A model generated the notes under the pieces. The model did not search any database. It saw nothing but the letters and a program-made list of their open reading frames with translations, and had not been told where the DNA came from. A stretch of 64,000 bases of DNA from Microvelia longipes (lineage: Eukaryota > Arthropoda > Insecta > Hemiptera > Veliidae). The position numbers were made by a program, and so were the translations under genes. Position 1 is the stretch's first letter; every line of letters starts with the position of its first letter. Of the stretch, positions 42,803 to 52,805 are shown piece after piece. The stretch covers positions 57,540,509-57,604,508 of the forward strand of contig JACMZG010000008.1 in NCBI GenBank assembly GCA_018340805.1. Direction: 5' to 3'.

Positions 42803-42845
42803 AATCAAAACTGGCTTTCGACCTTAACGGTCATCATTAGTGATT
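42803..42845 (-). ncRNA. Hammerhead-ribozyme-like motif 3
   Basis: Minus strand: stem I strand AATCA, core CTAATGA (one change from CTGATGA at the essential G5), T, stem II GACC-GTTAA-GGTC, core GAA, stem III AGC-CA-GTT, cleavage nucleotide T, stem I partner TGATT. All three stems close. G5 to A should kill catalysis. A 62-bp palindrome begins 26 bp to the right. Confidence 0.55.
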
Positions 42846-42870
42846 GCTTTATCGGGTTGCTGCGTGAAGT

Positions 42871-42932
42871 GAACAATACAATAAGTTTAGGGCCCTTTCT
42901 ATAGAAAGGGCCCGAAACTTATTGTATTGTTC
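42871..42932. repeat. 62-bp near-perfect palindrome
   Basis: Arms of 31 bp with one mismatch and no loop: GAACAATACAATAAGTTT, then AGGGCCCTTTCTATAGAAAG at the centre, then the mirrored arm CGAAACTTATTGTATTGTTC. It would form a cruciform or a long RNA hairpin. Confidence 0.95.
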
Positions 42933-43886
<954 letters not shown>

Positions 43887-44648
43887 ACTTTCCTCGATAA
43901 GTATATCGTTTCCTTAAAAAATGCCCTTCTCTCACGTGGATACCCCTCAAAACTTGTTCAATCCAAAATTTCCGCTTCATTAAACCCACTCAACATTCCT
44001 TCTGACCACACTAACTCTGATACCCCTCGCCTTTTTACTACCTACTATCCTGGCCTTCACTGTCTTAACCAATACCTTAAGGAAGGATTTGACAATCTTT
44101 CATCCCATCCCTCCACCACTGGATTCCTGTCCAAAGCCCCCACTGTTACCTTCAAGAAACCTCCCAACCTTCGAAACATCCTTGTCAATACCAAACCTTC
44201 TTCTCCTTTAACACAGCGTCCTCTTGGCTCTCATCCATGTCAAAAACCTCGTTGCCAAACTTGTCCTCTCCTTGATCCCTCCACATCCTTCAGCAGTCCT
44301 TGCACTAATAAAACCTACCCAATTCCCTCTTCCTCTACCTGCACCTCCAGCAATGTAGTATATTGTCTAGAATGCAAGCGATGTGATTCTTTCTACATAG
44401 GTGAAACTACTACCAGCTTTAACCTGCGTATAAATAATCATAGAGCTACTTGTCGTAAATCTAGCTCCGATTTACCCATTGCAGTGCATGCCCGATCCCA
44501 CGAAACCACTGATTTCAACTCCCTTTACAATGCCAAAATTCTTAAAAAATTGCCTCCCAACGCCACAGAACCCCGCCTTAAAAGTTGGGAACTGTCCCAT
44601 CAACTTATCCTTAAATCCAGAACTCCCCCGGGTTTAAATAAACGTTGA
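43887..44648 (+). CDS. Penelope-like element C-terminus with GIY-YIG endonuclease
   Basis: An open frame of 253 codons without a start codon, running straight out of the TA tract to a TGA at 44646-44648. Early residues KNALLSRGYPSKLVQSKI and YYPGLHCLNQYLK match the region after the RT of Penelope-like elements. LGSHPCQKPRCQTCPLLD gives the CX5CX2C zinc-like cluster. VVYCLECKRCDSFYIGETTT followed by LRINNHRATC is the GIY-YIG nuclease start with conserved R and H, and NATEPRLKSWELSHQLIL holds the catalytic glutamate region. The nuclease nicks target DNA for priming. The RT domain is missing, so this is a 5'-truncated copy. It is richer in C-ending codons than its surroundings and has no stops, suggesting a fairly recent insertion. 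Confidence 0.88.
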   Translation, partial: TFLDKYIVSLKNALLSRGYPSKLVQSKISASLNPLNIPSDHTNSDTPRLFTTYYPGLHCLNQYLKEGFDNLSSHPSTTGFLSKAPTVTFKKPPNLRNILVNTKPSSPLTQRPLGSHPCQKPRCQTCPLLDPSTSFSSPCTNKTYPIPSSSTCTSSNVVYCLECKRCDSFYIGETTTSFNLRINNHRATCRKSSSDLPIAVHARSHETTDFNSLYNAKILKKLPPNATEPRLKSWELSHQLILKSRTPPGLNKR

Positions 44649-45220
44649 AAGCCCTTTGATTTTTATTTTTATTTTATTTTACTATTTAAGCTATATATAT
44701 ATATTTTTTTATGTATGTATATATTATAATTTGATTAATATTTATTTTTATATATTTTTATTTATTTATTTTTATTTCTTATTTTTACTCATATTTATTT
44801 ATTCTTTTCATTATGATTTTTAATTTGGTTTATTGTTTTAAATCCTATGATTGTAGTTATTATTATATATATTTTGTTTAATATTTTGTTTATTTTTATT
44901 TTATATTTTATTTATATTTTTCTAATCTTTTACTTCCTTTTCCTTTTAAGTTTTTATTAGTAAGAGTTTGTTTATGTTTGTGGCGTAAGTTCAAGTTTTA
45001 ACGTGTCTTTAGAGTACATTCCGTGCGTATCTAGAGTGTTTAGTCGGCGCATGCGCACACCCTGAGTACCCTTCCTTCTACGTCCTTATCCTATCTTCCA
45101 CGTGTTTCTACTTCAGTTTCTCTCGGCCAGTTGAAGGGTGTAGACGCACTCGAAAGCTTGCAAGTGAGTTTTATTCTTTTTAATGTCGTACTATTTAGTT
45201 TTTATCTTTAATTTAGTTGT
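44649..45220 (+). other. Penelope-like 3' region (probable) between TA tracts
   Basis: AT-rich sequence, then a GC-richer end at 44985-45165 (GTCGGCGCATGCGCACACCC, CTTCTACGTCC). At 45130-45168 TTGAAGGGTGTAGACGCACT / CGAAAGCTTGCAAGTGAG has the spacing of a decayed hammerhead (TGAAG - stem - CGAAA), as expected at a Penelope-like terminus, but stems I and III do not close. Confidence 0.5.
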
Positions 45221-45251
45221 TATATATATATATATATATAATATATATATA

Positions 45252-45294
<43 letters not shown>
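45221..45294. repeat. (TA)n microsatellite right of the Penelope-like fragment
   Basis: TA tract; together with 43727-43886 it brackets the Penelope-like sequence. Confidence 0.95.
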
Positions 45295-45297
<3 letters not shown>

Positions 45298-45469
45298 AAC
45301 TCCGAAAACATACCCGTATGGCTATATGTTTGTAAATTCGGAAATATGGGTTTTCCGCGTTTAATTTCATATCACCCCTTACTACAGGGTAACAATTTAC
45401 ATATTACGTCATCGATTCCATAAAGCCCCCGTAAGTACCTATTGCATAAAAGTACCCAACAATTAAATT

Positions 45470-46677
45470 TGATGGGACCATAAGACTGGATAATTAAAAT
45501 GGTCTGATATGATGACCCATCTCTGAGCGCTTAAAACTAAAGGACTGTATGAATGAATAAAATAGAGAAATAATTTTAAATGAATGCATGTAATTACGTG
45601 CAATATATAGTACAAAATACAGAATGGTCTACTAAAGAAAAGAAGTATGATATGCATGCAAAACCAGGGCTTCAGTGCATGGACAGAACAGATAAGCTGA
45701 CTAAGCAAAATATGAAATAAACTATACAGAGTGCTAAGCACAGAAATAATAAAGTAATAATTAATAAGCAATGAAATGAAAAATACCTCAAACCTGCTAA
45801 AACAAACAGCATAACCTGTTCATGCACTGAAGTTTTATTATGACAAATAATTATAATTAATAACAAGAAATAACTATGTACACAATATATACAAATAGGT
45901 GAATTGCTCGAGCAATGATTAAAACAATACAACGAGCCAAAGCGAGCAATTGACACCGTCCGGCAGAAGTTAGATAGGGTGGTAGGCAGGAAGCTAGAGA
46001 GTTCTAAAACGGCAGGCAAACATGTCCGAACGTCTTCAAGCCACGTAAAACATGTCTCACTGAGCTCATATATCACTAGTGCACAATTTAGTCTATAAAA
46101 TTGGGAGATACTGAACAAGTGTTAATTTAATTAATCAATTAACAGCATAACCCAGGGTTTTTCAACACAGCTTGGTAACCACTAAGCATTCTTCAATTTT
46201 CAGCTTAAAAACACTTTTAACGATCTTCTAAAGATGTCGGATAACTTGTTCATTGCGTTGCAAGCAGATTAACGAGTTTGATGAAATTTGATGGACAACC
46301 GCTCAAACAGGTTATCATTGATACATCATTTCTTGGAGCTGATGAATAAAACAACCGGTGCGAGGTAGAGAAGAAAAGGAAGAATTAAAGAAGATCAATT
46401 TGTTTACGAACGTGTGAATCTACAGGTGTTATTTCCTGAATTAGCCGGCTTTAGTTTGCAAGTAATTATAAAATAGCGGTGAAAATGGTGAGAAAAGATG
46501 ACAGAAGATCCTCGGAGGCTGTGCATAAGAAGAGATCTGAAATAAAGTGTAAAAAACTGTTAAGTGTGTTGTGTCTGTGTACTTAAAACTAGACGTAAGT
46601 ACATGCAAAAATTTATTGAGAGAAAATTAAGGAAGTTACTTAAAATATATACAACTGTTTAGCCACAAGCCTAAACA
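45470..46677 (-). repeat. BEL/Pao 3' LTR (1,208 bp)
   Basis: TG...CA ends. Almost identical to 52806-54011. Minus-strand open frames of 102 and 148 codons inside it also appear in the other LTR; they have no recognised domain and I do not call them genes. Confidence 0.96.
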
Positions 46678-46722
46678 TACCGCCTACCTAAAATTACTCT
46701 GAAATTTTACAGAGGTCAGAGT

Positions 46723-47358
46723 TCAAGCCTGCTGATTAAGTAAATCTGCAGGGCTAGGGTCATCACAATCAGGAGGTAAGAGAAGGACAACTTTATGAAC
46801 GGGTCTACGGAAAGGTTTGGGAGAAGCAGCGGTGCGGATATTAACCACTCGAACAACTCCATCGTCGCCAGGGTAGACGTCCGTAATCCTTCCGACGGGC
46901 CAGTGCTTGCTGGGTACATTATCTTCTCGCAGAAGCACTAAATCGCCTATCTTAACGTTCGCTTGAGAAGTGCGCCACTTGAGTCGTTCTTGCAAACTGC
47001 ATACATATTCACTTCTCCAGCGCTTCCAAAAGTGCTGCATTTTCTTCTCCACTAACTCCCATCTGGTAAGCCGGTTCTCCTTCACGTCCAGTAGAGATGG
47101 TCGAGGTATTGATGTGAGTTGTCGTCCAATCAAGAAGTGACCTGGAGTCAGCACAGCTAAGTCATTCGGGTCACTTGACATCGGGCACAGAGGCCTAGAG
47201 TTGAGTATGGACTCAATTTCTATAAAAAGAGTAGACAGTTCTTCGTAATTAAATATGGAGTCGGAGTAGATCGATCGCATGAGGCGTTTAACTGATTTTA
47301 CTCCAGCCTCCCATACCCCACCGAAAGCGGGCGTGGGAGGGATGAATGTCCATTCCAC
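46723..47358 (-). CDS. BEL/Pao integrase C-terminal part and DUF5641
   Basis: 211 residues. EWTFIPPTPAFGGVWEAGVK carries the catalytic glutamate of the integrase D,D,E triad. ESILNSRPLCPMSSDPNDL, TPGHFLIGRQL and LTRWELVEKKMQHFWKRW follow as usual for Pao integrase. The end, KIGDLVLLREDNVPSKHWPV, GRITDVYPGDDGVVRVVNIR, is the DUF5641 (SH3-like) tail. The stop lies about 45 bp from the 3' LTR, the normal end of the polyprotein. It is one frame away from the catalytic core frame (47298-47816); the shift is at about 47340-47355. Confidence 0.93.
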   Translation of the reverse strand: MEWTFIPPTPAFGGVWEAGVKSVKRLMRSIYSDSIFNYEELSTLFIEIESILNSRPLCPMSSDPNDLAVLTPGHFLIGRQLTSIPRPSLLDVKENRLTRWELVEKKMQHFWKRWRSEYVCSLQERLKWRTSQANVKIGDLVLLREDNVPSKHWPVGRITDVYPGDDGVVRVVNIRTAASPKPFRRPVHKVVLLLPPDCDDPSPADLLNQQA

Positions 47359-47816
47359 TCTTTGCTTAAAGCATGAGCTACTATTTCACTTTTGGTGGTG
47401 TCTTGTGCATACCAAGCATAGAATTCCTTCAACTGATTACAAGCCCCCACGAAATTCGTCCCATTGTCGGAGAAGACTCGGGAAGGTTTTCCTCGACGAC
47501 CCATAAATCTGTCAAAGGCAGCAAGGAAGGCGACTGACGATAGAGAAGACACCAGCTCTAAGTGTAAAGCCTTTGTACTCAGGCAGACAAAGAGGCAAAG
47601 ATAAGCTTTCGAGGTAGCAGCTTTCCGGCGGTTGGATTCCCTGATGATAAACGGACCAGCGAAATCAACACCAACGTTTACGAAAGCTCCATCAGCGCAA
47701 AACCGAATCGCGGGTAAATTTCCCATTAAAGGTTGACAAGTTGGAGCATCGAATCTACGACATTTGTGCAGCTTTTCGAAATTTCCCGGGCAACTCTCCG
47801 GGCGCCAACAATCCAA
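47298..47816 (-). CDS. BEL/Pao integrase catalytic core
   Basis: 172 residues. HKCRRFDAPTCQPLMGNLPA gives the end of the zinc domain and its linker. VGVDFAGPFII (first catalytic D), KALHLELVSSLSS, and RGKPSRVFSDNGTNFVGACN (second catalytic D) form the core. The glutamate is in the next frame. The first part (MDCWRPESCPGNFE) is out-of-frame noise before the true join near 47790, where the HHCC zinc finger is split from the 47726-48907 frame. The C-terminal end after SKEWNG is likewise noise. Confidence 0.92.
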   Translation of the reverse strand: MDCWRPESCPGNFEKLHKCRRFDAPTCQPLMGNLPAIRFCADGAFVNVGVDFAGPFIIRESNRRKAATSKAYLCLFVCLSTKALHLELVSSLSSVAFLAAFDRFMGRRGKPSRVFSDNGTNFVGACNQLKEFYAWYAQDTTKSEIVAHALSKEWNGHSSLPRPLSVGYGRLE

Positions 47817-48907
47817 TACTTAGATCGGACTATAGAAATTAACAAAGATGAACCTGGATGCAAGTATACGTCATGGTAATATCGAAGAACTAATTTTGTG
47901 AAGTGCGATTTAGCGGGTAACAAAATAGGATGAAGAATGTCCCATTGGGCATCCAAATTCTTGAGGCGACCGCCTACCAATAGGATTCCCACCTCATCGA
48001 AGAACGGAGAAAGAGAAGTCAAATTCTTGGGTATAACGGCATTAGTCACATTATGAGGATCGCAATTATTAAAGAAATAAAATCGCTGAATGAGCTTATC
48101 AACACAAGTAGTCGCTCGTCTTAGTTCACTGACTGTTACTTGCTTAGTTGATGGGCGAGGAAGCCTTTTAGCAGCGTCTATAAATCGCAAAACGTAGCAT
48201 ACAGAGTGTAGCAGCTTAGACAAGTTGGAGAATCTAGAGATCCACGCTATTTCAGCAGACTCCTTATCAGTGATCGTAACAAGTAGAATACTATTATTCG
48301 GCGTCTGTTTCAACTCTAGTATATCTCGTACAGGACTTATAGCATGTAATGGCCAGTCCGTAGGATCTTCAAGAGCCCAGTTAGGGCCATGAAACCAGAA
48401 TTTATTGTCTCGCAGTTCGGCAGCAGGCACACCTCGTGATCCTAAATCGCTAGGATTTTCCATAGATGCGACATGATGCCAAGTGCCAGGAGTAGTCAAG
48501 GAACGTATCTTAACCACTCGGTTGGCGATAAACGTCTTAAGTTGGTGATATGGCGTCAGTAACCAAGATAATACAATGGTACTGTCGGAGAAAAAGTACG
48601 CTCGAGGTAAAGGAGATAATTTCTTGATAAATGGTGTAAGGCTTTCCCACACTCTGGCGGCAAGAAGCGCAGCGCAGAGCTCTAATCGCGGAATCGTAGT
48701 AAACTTAACCGGGGCCAGTTTCGTCTTAGCCATTATAAGGTGCATTTGAGCTCCCTCAGAAGAATTCGATCGCAGATATGCGGCGCAATAGGCTTTTTCG
48801 GAAGCATCGGCAAATATTAATATGGTGAAAGGTCCTTCCTTGGGCACAATCCAACGTGGAATCCGATTTCTCCAAGTTGAGGTAATTGGTCTAAGAATAA
48901 TTTCCAT
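47726..48907 (-). CDS. BEL/Pao RNase H and integrase zinc domain
   Basis: 393 residues. RIPRWIVPKEG opens the region after RT. RNase H motifs are FADASEKAYCAAYL, RLELCAALLAARV and FFSDSTIVLSWL, with MENPSDLGSRG as the fourth acidic site. Next comes the linker (FWFHGPNWALEDPTDWP) and the integrase zinc-binding region (GILLVGGRLKNLD, HPILLPAKSHFTKLVLRYYH, YLHPGSSLLISIVRSKYWI). The cysteine half of the zinc finger starts at SKSC but the frame is lost at about 47790. The first 12 residues, before RIPRW, are out of frame relative to the family. Confidence 0.93.
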   Translation of the reverse strand: MEIILRPITSTWRNRIPRWIVPKEGPFTILIFADASEKAYCAAYLRSNSSEGAQMHLIMAKTKLAPVKFTTIPRLELCAALLAARVWESLTPFIKKLSPLPRAYFFSDSTIVLSWLLTPYHQLKTFIANRVVKIRSLTTPGTWHHVASMENPSDLGSRGVPAAELRDNKFWFHGPNWALEDPTDWPLHAISPVRDILELKQTPNNSILLVTITDKESAEIAWISRFSNLSKLLHSVCYVLRFIDAAKRLPRPSTKQVTVSELRRATTCVDKLIQRFYFFNNCDPHNVTNAVIPKNLTSLSPFFDEVGILLVGGRLKNLDAQWDILHPILLPAKSHFTKLVLRYYHDVYLHPGSSLLISIVRSKYWIVGARRVAREISKSCTNVVDSMLQLVNL

Positions 48908-48960
48908 TGCTCCTTCATATCAATAGGAAACTCCTGATCCCAGCCGGCCTCGCTTCCAAG
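48860..48960 (-). other. Two compensating shifts at the BEL/Pao RT-RNase H joint
   Basis: The RT frame ends KRGRLGSGVSY-stop. In the neighbouring frame the same bases read AGWDQEFPIDMKEQWKLFLD, the expected family sequence, before the reading returns to the original frame at NRIPRW. So a shift near 48948 is undone near 48870. Confidence 0.75.
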
Positions 48961-51900
48961 CGTCTTGAACAAGAGTTTTCGCTATAACAACTGTCGGTCC
49001 TAGATAGCCAAGGGGATCATAAATCTTGGCTACTGCGCTTAACACGGCACGCTTACTACACGCGTCTCGCGGTACGGAAAATCTATAAGAAAAAACATCG
49101 GACTTAGGGTCCCAGACCATGCCAAGAATCTTAATGCTACTACTTTCTGAAGTAGCTTCTAAGGAAACACTTTCTTCAGGCGGTAGAGTTCCACTCGGGT
49201 CAGCTTGACGACAGGCGTCCAAAATAGCAGGATGATTAGATGCCCATTTACTAAGTGTAAATCCACCTTTGCCCATTAAGGCAATGAGTTCACGAAGAAG
49301 CTCAAGCGCACGAGGTACGTCGCGTTCTCCACAAGCCACATCGTCGATGTAAGTATCCTCGGTCAAAACTCTAGCTGCTAGTGGATACTTATGCCCCTCG
49401 TCAGCGACAAGTTGCTTCAAAGTTCGTAAAGCCAGGTACGGAGCTGATGATTGTCCATAGGAGACCGTATTCAGCTCATATTCCTGAATAGCGTCGGCAG
49501 CATTGAACCTCCACAGGATATGCTGATGATACACTCTGTCCTCAGGGTGTATCAATATCTGCCGGAACATCTTCACGGCGTCGGCGGTAAAAACAATCGG
49601 ATGGATTCGGAAGCTGAGTAATATTATAGCTAGGTTAGGCTGAAGCTTAGGACCTACTAACAGAAGGTCATTCAATGAGCCAGTCGAAGTACGGGCTGCA
49701 GCGTCAAAAACAACGCGCAACTTTATGTCGTCATCAGGTAAAGGTTTTACGACGCAATGATGCGGAATAAGGTACCTTCCTGGTTGTGTTGCAATCTCCA
49801 TGTGCCCAAGAGTGAGGTAATCAGACATGAATTCATGATATTTTTCTTTAATTTTAGGGTTTCGCGATAGTTTCGCTTCAAGATGTTCCTGTCTCCTTAA
49901 CGCCATGCCACGCGAATTACCGACCGTCGGATTGGCAGAACGAAAGGGCAAACGAACAACATATCTCCCATCATCTAAACGATAATGTGTAGTTCGGAAC
50001 AGCTCTTCACATTTAGCATCATCAGGATCTTGAATGTCTATTTTGGGAAGCTCTTCTAGCTCCCAAAAGCGCTTTAACTCTTCATGAAGTTCATCCATCT
50101 TGGGGGTAGCAGCAACATGTAGATTTTGAAAATACTGACCACTAGCAATGTCTCTAGCACGTCCTATCGCAACATAGCCATAAATCGTGCTCATCAGCCT
50201 AGGCATATTCTCAGCAAATTTGACGGTATCGCCAGTAAACAAATCTGGAAATAATTCACATCCAATAAGTAAATCAATCGGTTGGGTAACCCAGAACTGA
50301 GGGTCAGCGAGAGGGTAAGATTTGTAGGCTTCCCAAAGTTCAGTGGGTGAGTCGAATCCTGGAAGAGGAGGTATAATCGCGTCTAAAACAAGAGCGCTGG
50401 TAGTCAAAGTAGAGGAGTCATCATCGAGCGGCGTCAAAGTACAGGTGGTGCGGCCTTTGGATATTCCAAGTGGCGTTTCTCCTATTCCCCACATCTTAAC
50501 TATGTCTTTGAGAATAGGTAGACCAATTCGAGAAGCAAACGAATGAGTTATTAAGGTGAAGATGCTACATGAATCAAAAACCAAGCGGATACGGTGAGGA
50601 CGACCGTCAGAATCCAAAATGTTACATATAGCGGTGGCAAATATAACATCTGGTTGAGGCGAAATTATATTACAAATATGGCCTCCCCTTTGATCTGTCT
50701 GTGATGCAGAGGCGGTGGCAGTAGAAGCTTCAGATTGAGTGGAAGTCCCAGATGTAACATGTAGTTGTGAGTGGTGCTTACCTCGACAGAATCGACAGCG
50801 GTAAGGCGAGGGGCATTTGTCAGTAAAATGTCCCAGAGCCAAACAATTTCGGCAGCCTTTCCAGTTTTTTAACAAATTAAGGCGTTCGGGAACTGTAGCG
50901 TTTGCAAATTTAAGGCAGTTAGATAAAGAGTGTTGCTCACGACACGCAACACACGGAGTACGGGTACGAGAGTTTCCTGGTACTGCTGGAGATGTATTTG
51001 AACGAGACTGTCTTGTATGACCAATAAAACTTCCATTACCCCCTGAGGGTTTACTGTTTCTCTTATAATTATCATGAGAAAAACGCTTAATATCCTGAGC
51101 ATTAGTTGGGCCAGTAATGCCAGTTGCTAATTCTGCAGCAGTGCACCGTGTGCGCAGAAATGTAATAAGGTCATCTACTGTTGGAAAAGCGCATTGATTG
51201 TTTCGTTCAAAGTCCTCTCTTGTGCTAACATCCAATGCACGGCGGGCAAGGTGAAAAAGCATAAAATCAGCACGGTCAGCAATTTGCATGATTTTAAATG
51301 CCGCTATAGTTTCAGAAATTAGAGCTACTGTTTGGTTTAATTGTTCTGTGCTATACTTAGCAGGCAATGGTTTAAGCTCTAATAACTTATCAAGGTACGA
51401 GGAAGCTAAAAGTCTCTGGTTATCATAGACTTTCATCAGAGAGTCCCACGCAGTCTTAAAGTTATCTTCAGTAACAGGTACATGTGCTATAGCAGCAGCG
51501 GCAGGACCTGTTAACGCACGGTTGAGAAAGTGAAAACGATCAATGTTTTCTAAGGAAGCATCATTAATCACCATACTTACAAAAGAGTCTTTCCAACGGG
51601 GCCACTTTGTGCGGTCACCATGAAATTTCAAAATTTCTAAGTTGGGTAGTCTTGGCTTGCTGCGCCCACTACAGCATGTAGTGTTGTTAACCGTTGTCGT
51701 GGTGTTAGCAGAATGTTTTTGAGACAGTGTGGAATAAATTCCATTACACTCACATAAATACAAGCGAGCCTTTGCTCGCTGTTCTTCATCAGCTTTTGTA
51801 GCAATCGGAGTTCCATTTTCTTGATAAAGATCACATAACTCATCGTATATGCTCTCATATGAGTCGAATATATTGCAAAGGTACATACATACCATTGAAA

Positions 51901-52018
51901 AGAGTAATCGCGGTCGGGTCTTTTTGGCCCTCAATCCCTGTTCATATGTTTGTTTGATGTCCTTGTAGGCTTTGATCAGTTTCCTACGATAGGACTTGGC
52001 GAGTTGATCATGCTCCAT
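48920..52018 (-). CDS. BEL/Pao gag, protease and reverse transcriptase
   Basis: The open frame runs from 52198, but the likely start is the ATG at 52016-52018 (MEHDQLAKSYRRKLIKAYKD), because the 60 residues before it are a hydrophobic, leader-derived stretch. Domains: coiled gag N-terminus; DUF1759 (LPNLEILKFHGDRTKWPRWK); zinc knuckles CVACREQHSLSNC and GCRNCLALGHFTDKC and CRFCRGKHHSQLH (about 50780-50955); DUF1758 protease with VFDSCSIFTLIT near 50570; RT with KLRVVFDAAARTSTGSLND, FTADAVKMFRQILIHPEDR and the catalytic TYIDDVACG (about 49335-49360); then KIYDPLGYLGP. The protease triad reads D-S-C instead of D-S-G. The frame stops at 48920 because of a shift near 48948; it is otherwise undamaged over about 1,030 codons. 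Confidence 0.93.
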   Translation of the reverse strand: MEHDQLAKSYRRKLIKAYKDIKQTYEQGLRAKKTRPRLLFSMVCMYLCNIFDSYESIYDELCDLYQENGTPIATKADEEQRAKARLYLCECNGIYSTLSQKHSANTTTTVNNTTCCSGRSKPRLPNLEILKFHGDRTKWPRWKDSFVSMVINDASLENIDRFHFLNRALTGPAAAAIAHVPVTEDNFKTAWDSLMKVYDNQRLLASSYLDKLLELKPLPAKYSTEQLNQTVALISETIAAFKIMQIADRADFMLFHLARRALDVSTREDFERNNQCAFPTVDDLITFLRTRCTAAELATGITGPTNAQDIKRFSHDNYKRNSKPSGGNGSFIGHTRQSRSNTSPAVPGNSRTRTPCVACREQHSLSNCLKFANATVPERLNLLKNWKGCRNCLALGHFTDKCPSPYRCRFCRGKHHSQLHVTSGTSTQSEASTATASASQTDQRGGHICNIISPQPDVIFATAICNILDSDGRPHRIRLVFDSCSIFTLITHSFASRIGLPILKDIVKMWGIGETPLGISKGRTTCTLTPLDDDSSTLTTSALVLDAIIPPLPGFDSPTELWEAYKSYPLADPQFWVTQPIDLLIGCELFPDLFTGDTVKFAENMPRLMSTIYGYVAIGRARDIASGQYFQNLHVAATPKMDELHEELKRFWELEELPKIDIQDPDDAKCEELFRTTHYRLDDGRYVVRLPFRSANPTVGNSRGMALRRQEHLEAKLSRNPKIKEKYHEFMSDYLTLGHMEIATQPGRYLIPHHCVVKPLPDDDIKLRVVFDAAARTSTGSLNDLLLVGPKLQPNLAIILLSFRIHPIVFTADAVKMFRQILIHPEDRVYHQHILWRFNAADAIQEYELNTVSYGQSSAPYLALRTLKQLVADEGHKYPLAARVLTEDTYIDDVACGERDVPRALELLRELIALMGKGGFTLSKWASNHPAILDACRQADPSGTLPPEESVSLEATSESSSIKILGMVWDPKSDVFSYRFSVPRDACSKRAVLSAVAKIYDPLGYLGPTVVIAKTLVQDAWKRGRLGSGVSY

Positions 52019-52783
52019 AGCGAGAATGTATAGGTAAATCAAAATTCGAGAGTAGAGTAACCAGCAACAAATAGTTATCTGTACAAAAAACAAAATAATA
52101 AGAAAACTGTAAATCGAGAACCTATACAAAATATGTACAAAACCAGTAACGTTCTGTCTGTACAAATTATAATACAAATCGAAAAAATGTGAATTCACAA
52201 AAATAAACTTAGGCCTATATACAATGTGTGGATACCACGCGGAAATTCATAAATGAATGAAGAGATCGATAGGCTACAGGTGTACAGTTGCTTAATCAAA
52301 AGTAGAAGATAAATCGGCAGCCTGTAGCGATTAGAGATACACAAAATTACAATTGTGTAAGGTAGAATTGATAGTAAAGTTACTGTAGCTATATACAGTG
52401 GATAAATGTGGATACCACGCGAGAGGAAAGTGTGTACCAAAATATCAGAGTACATACACAAGCGAAATATAGTCTTGATTAACAAGAGTCGGATCAATTC
52501 TACAATCGAATAAGCTGTAGACCCCAAAGTTGTAAAGTACAAGTCGAGATGAAAGTAAATTAAAGTTGTACTTACAGACTCTGTAATGACGGAGTGGTAC
52601 GTCCAGGTAAACAGCAATATGGCAGAAACTGCCAGCGGAAGCAGTATGTTGAAGTAGAGTGCACGACAGAAGAGAAGGTGTCAAGTGAGAATACCCGACA
52701 CTGCCACCTAACTACGGAAATAGAGAAGAAAAGTTTTAAAAAAATAGATAGTGATATAAAGGATGGATATACAGGTTCAAAAG
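52019..52783 (-). other. BEL/Pao 5' leader
   Basis: About 765 bp between the primer site and the gag ATG. It contains two copies of GTGGATACCACGCG (near 52230 and 52409), a direct repeat in the leader. The short overlapping open frames here are not called genes. A packaging signal is expected in this region in general but cannot be seen. Confidence 0.6.
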
Positions 52784-52801
52784 ATCCGGCTCGAAGGACC
52801 A
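52784..52801 (-). promoter_or_regulatory. BEL/Pao primer-binding site (tRNA-Tyr)
   Basis: The plus strand reads ATCCGGCTCGAAGGACCA, the last 18 nucleotides of animal tRNA-Tyr including CCA. Four bases separate it from the LTR. Upstream GGTTCAAA (52774-52781) also matches the T-loop of the same tRNA after a two-base insertion. Confidence 0.88.
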
Positions 52802-52805
52802 AATA

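Noticed and set aside
45128..45168. Hammerhead-like TTGAAG-GGTGT...GCACTC-GAAAGC after the Penelope-like frame
   Set aside because: Stem II closes but the core is changed, and stems I and III do not pair; noted only as a probable relic.
45672..46118. 148-codon frame in the LTR, repeated in the other LTR
   Set aside because: Occurs in both LTRs only because they are duplicates; it is broken by an indel in the right LTR.
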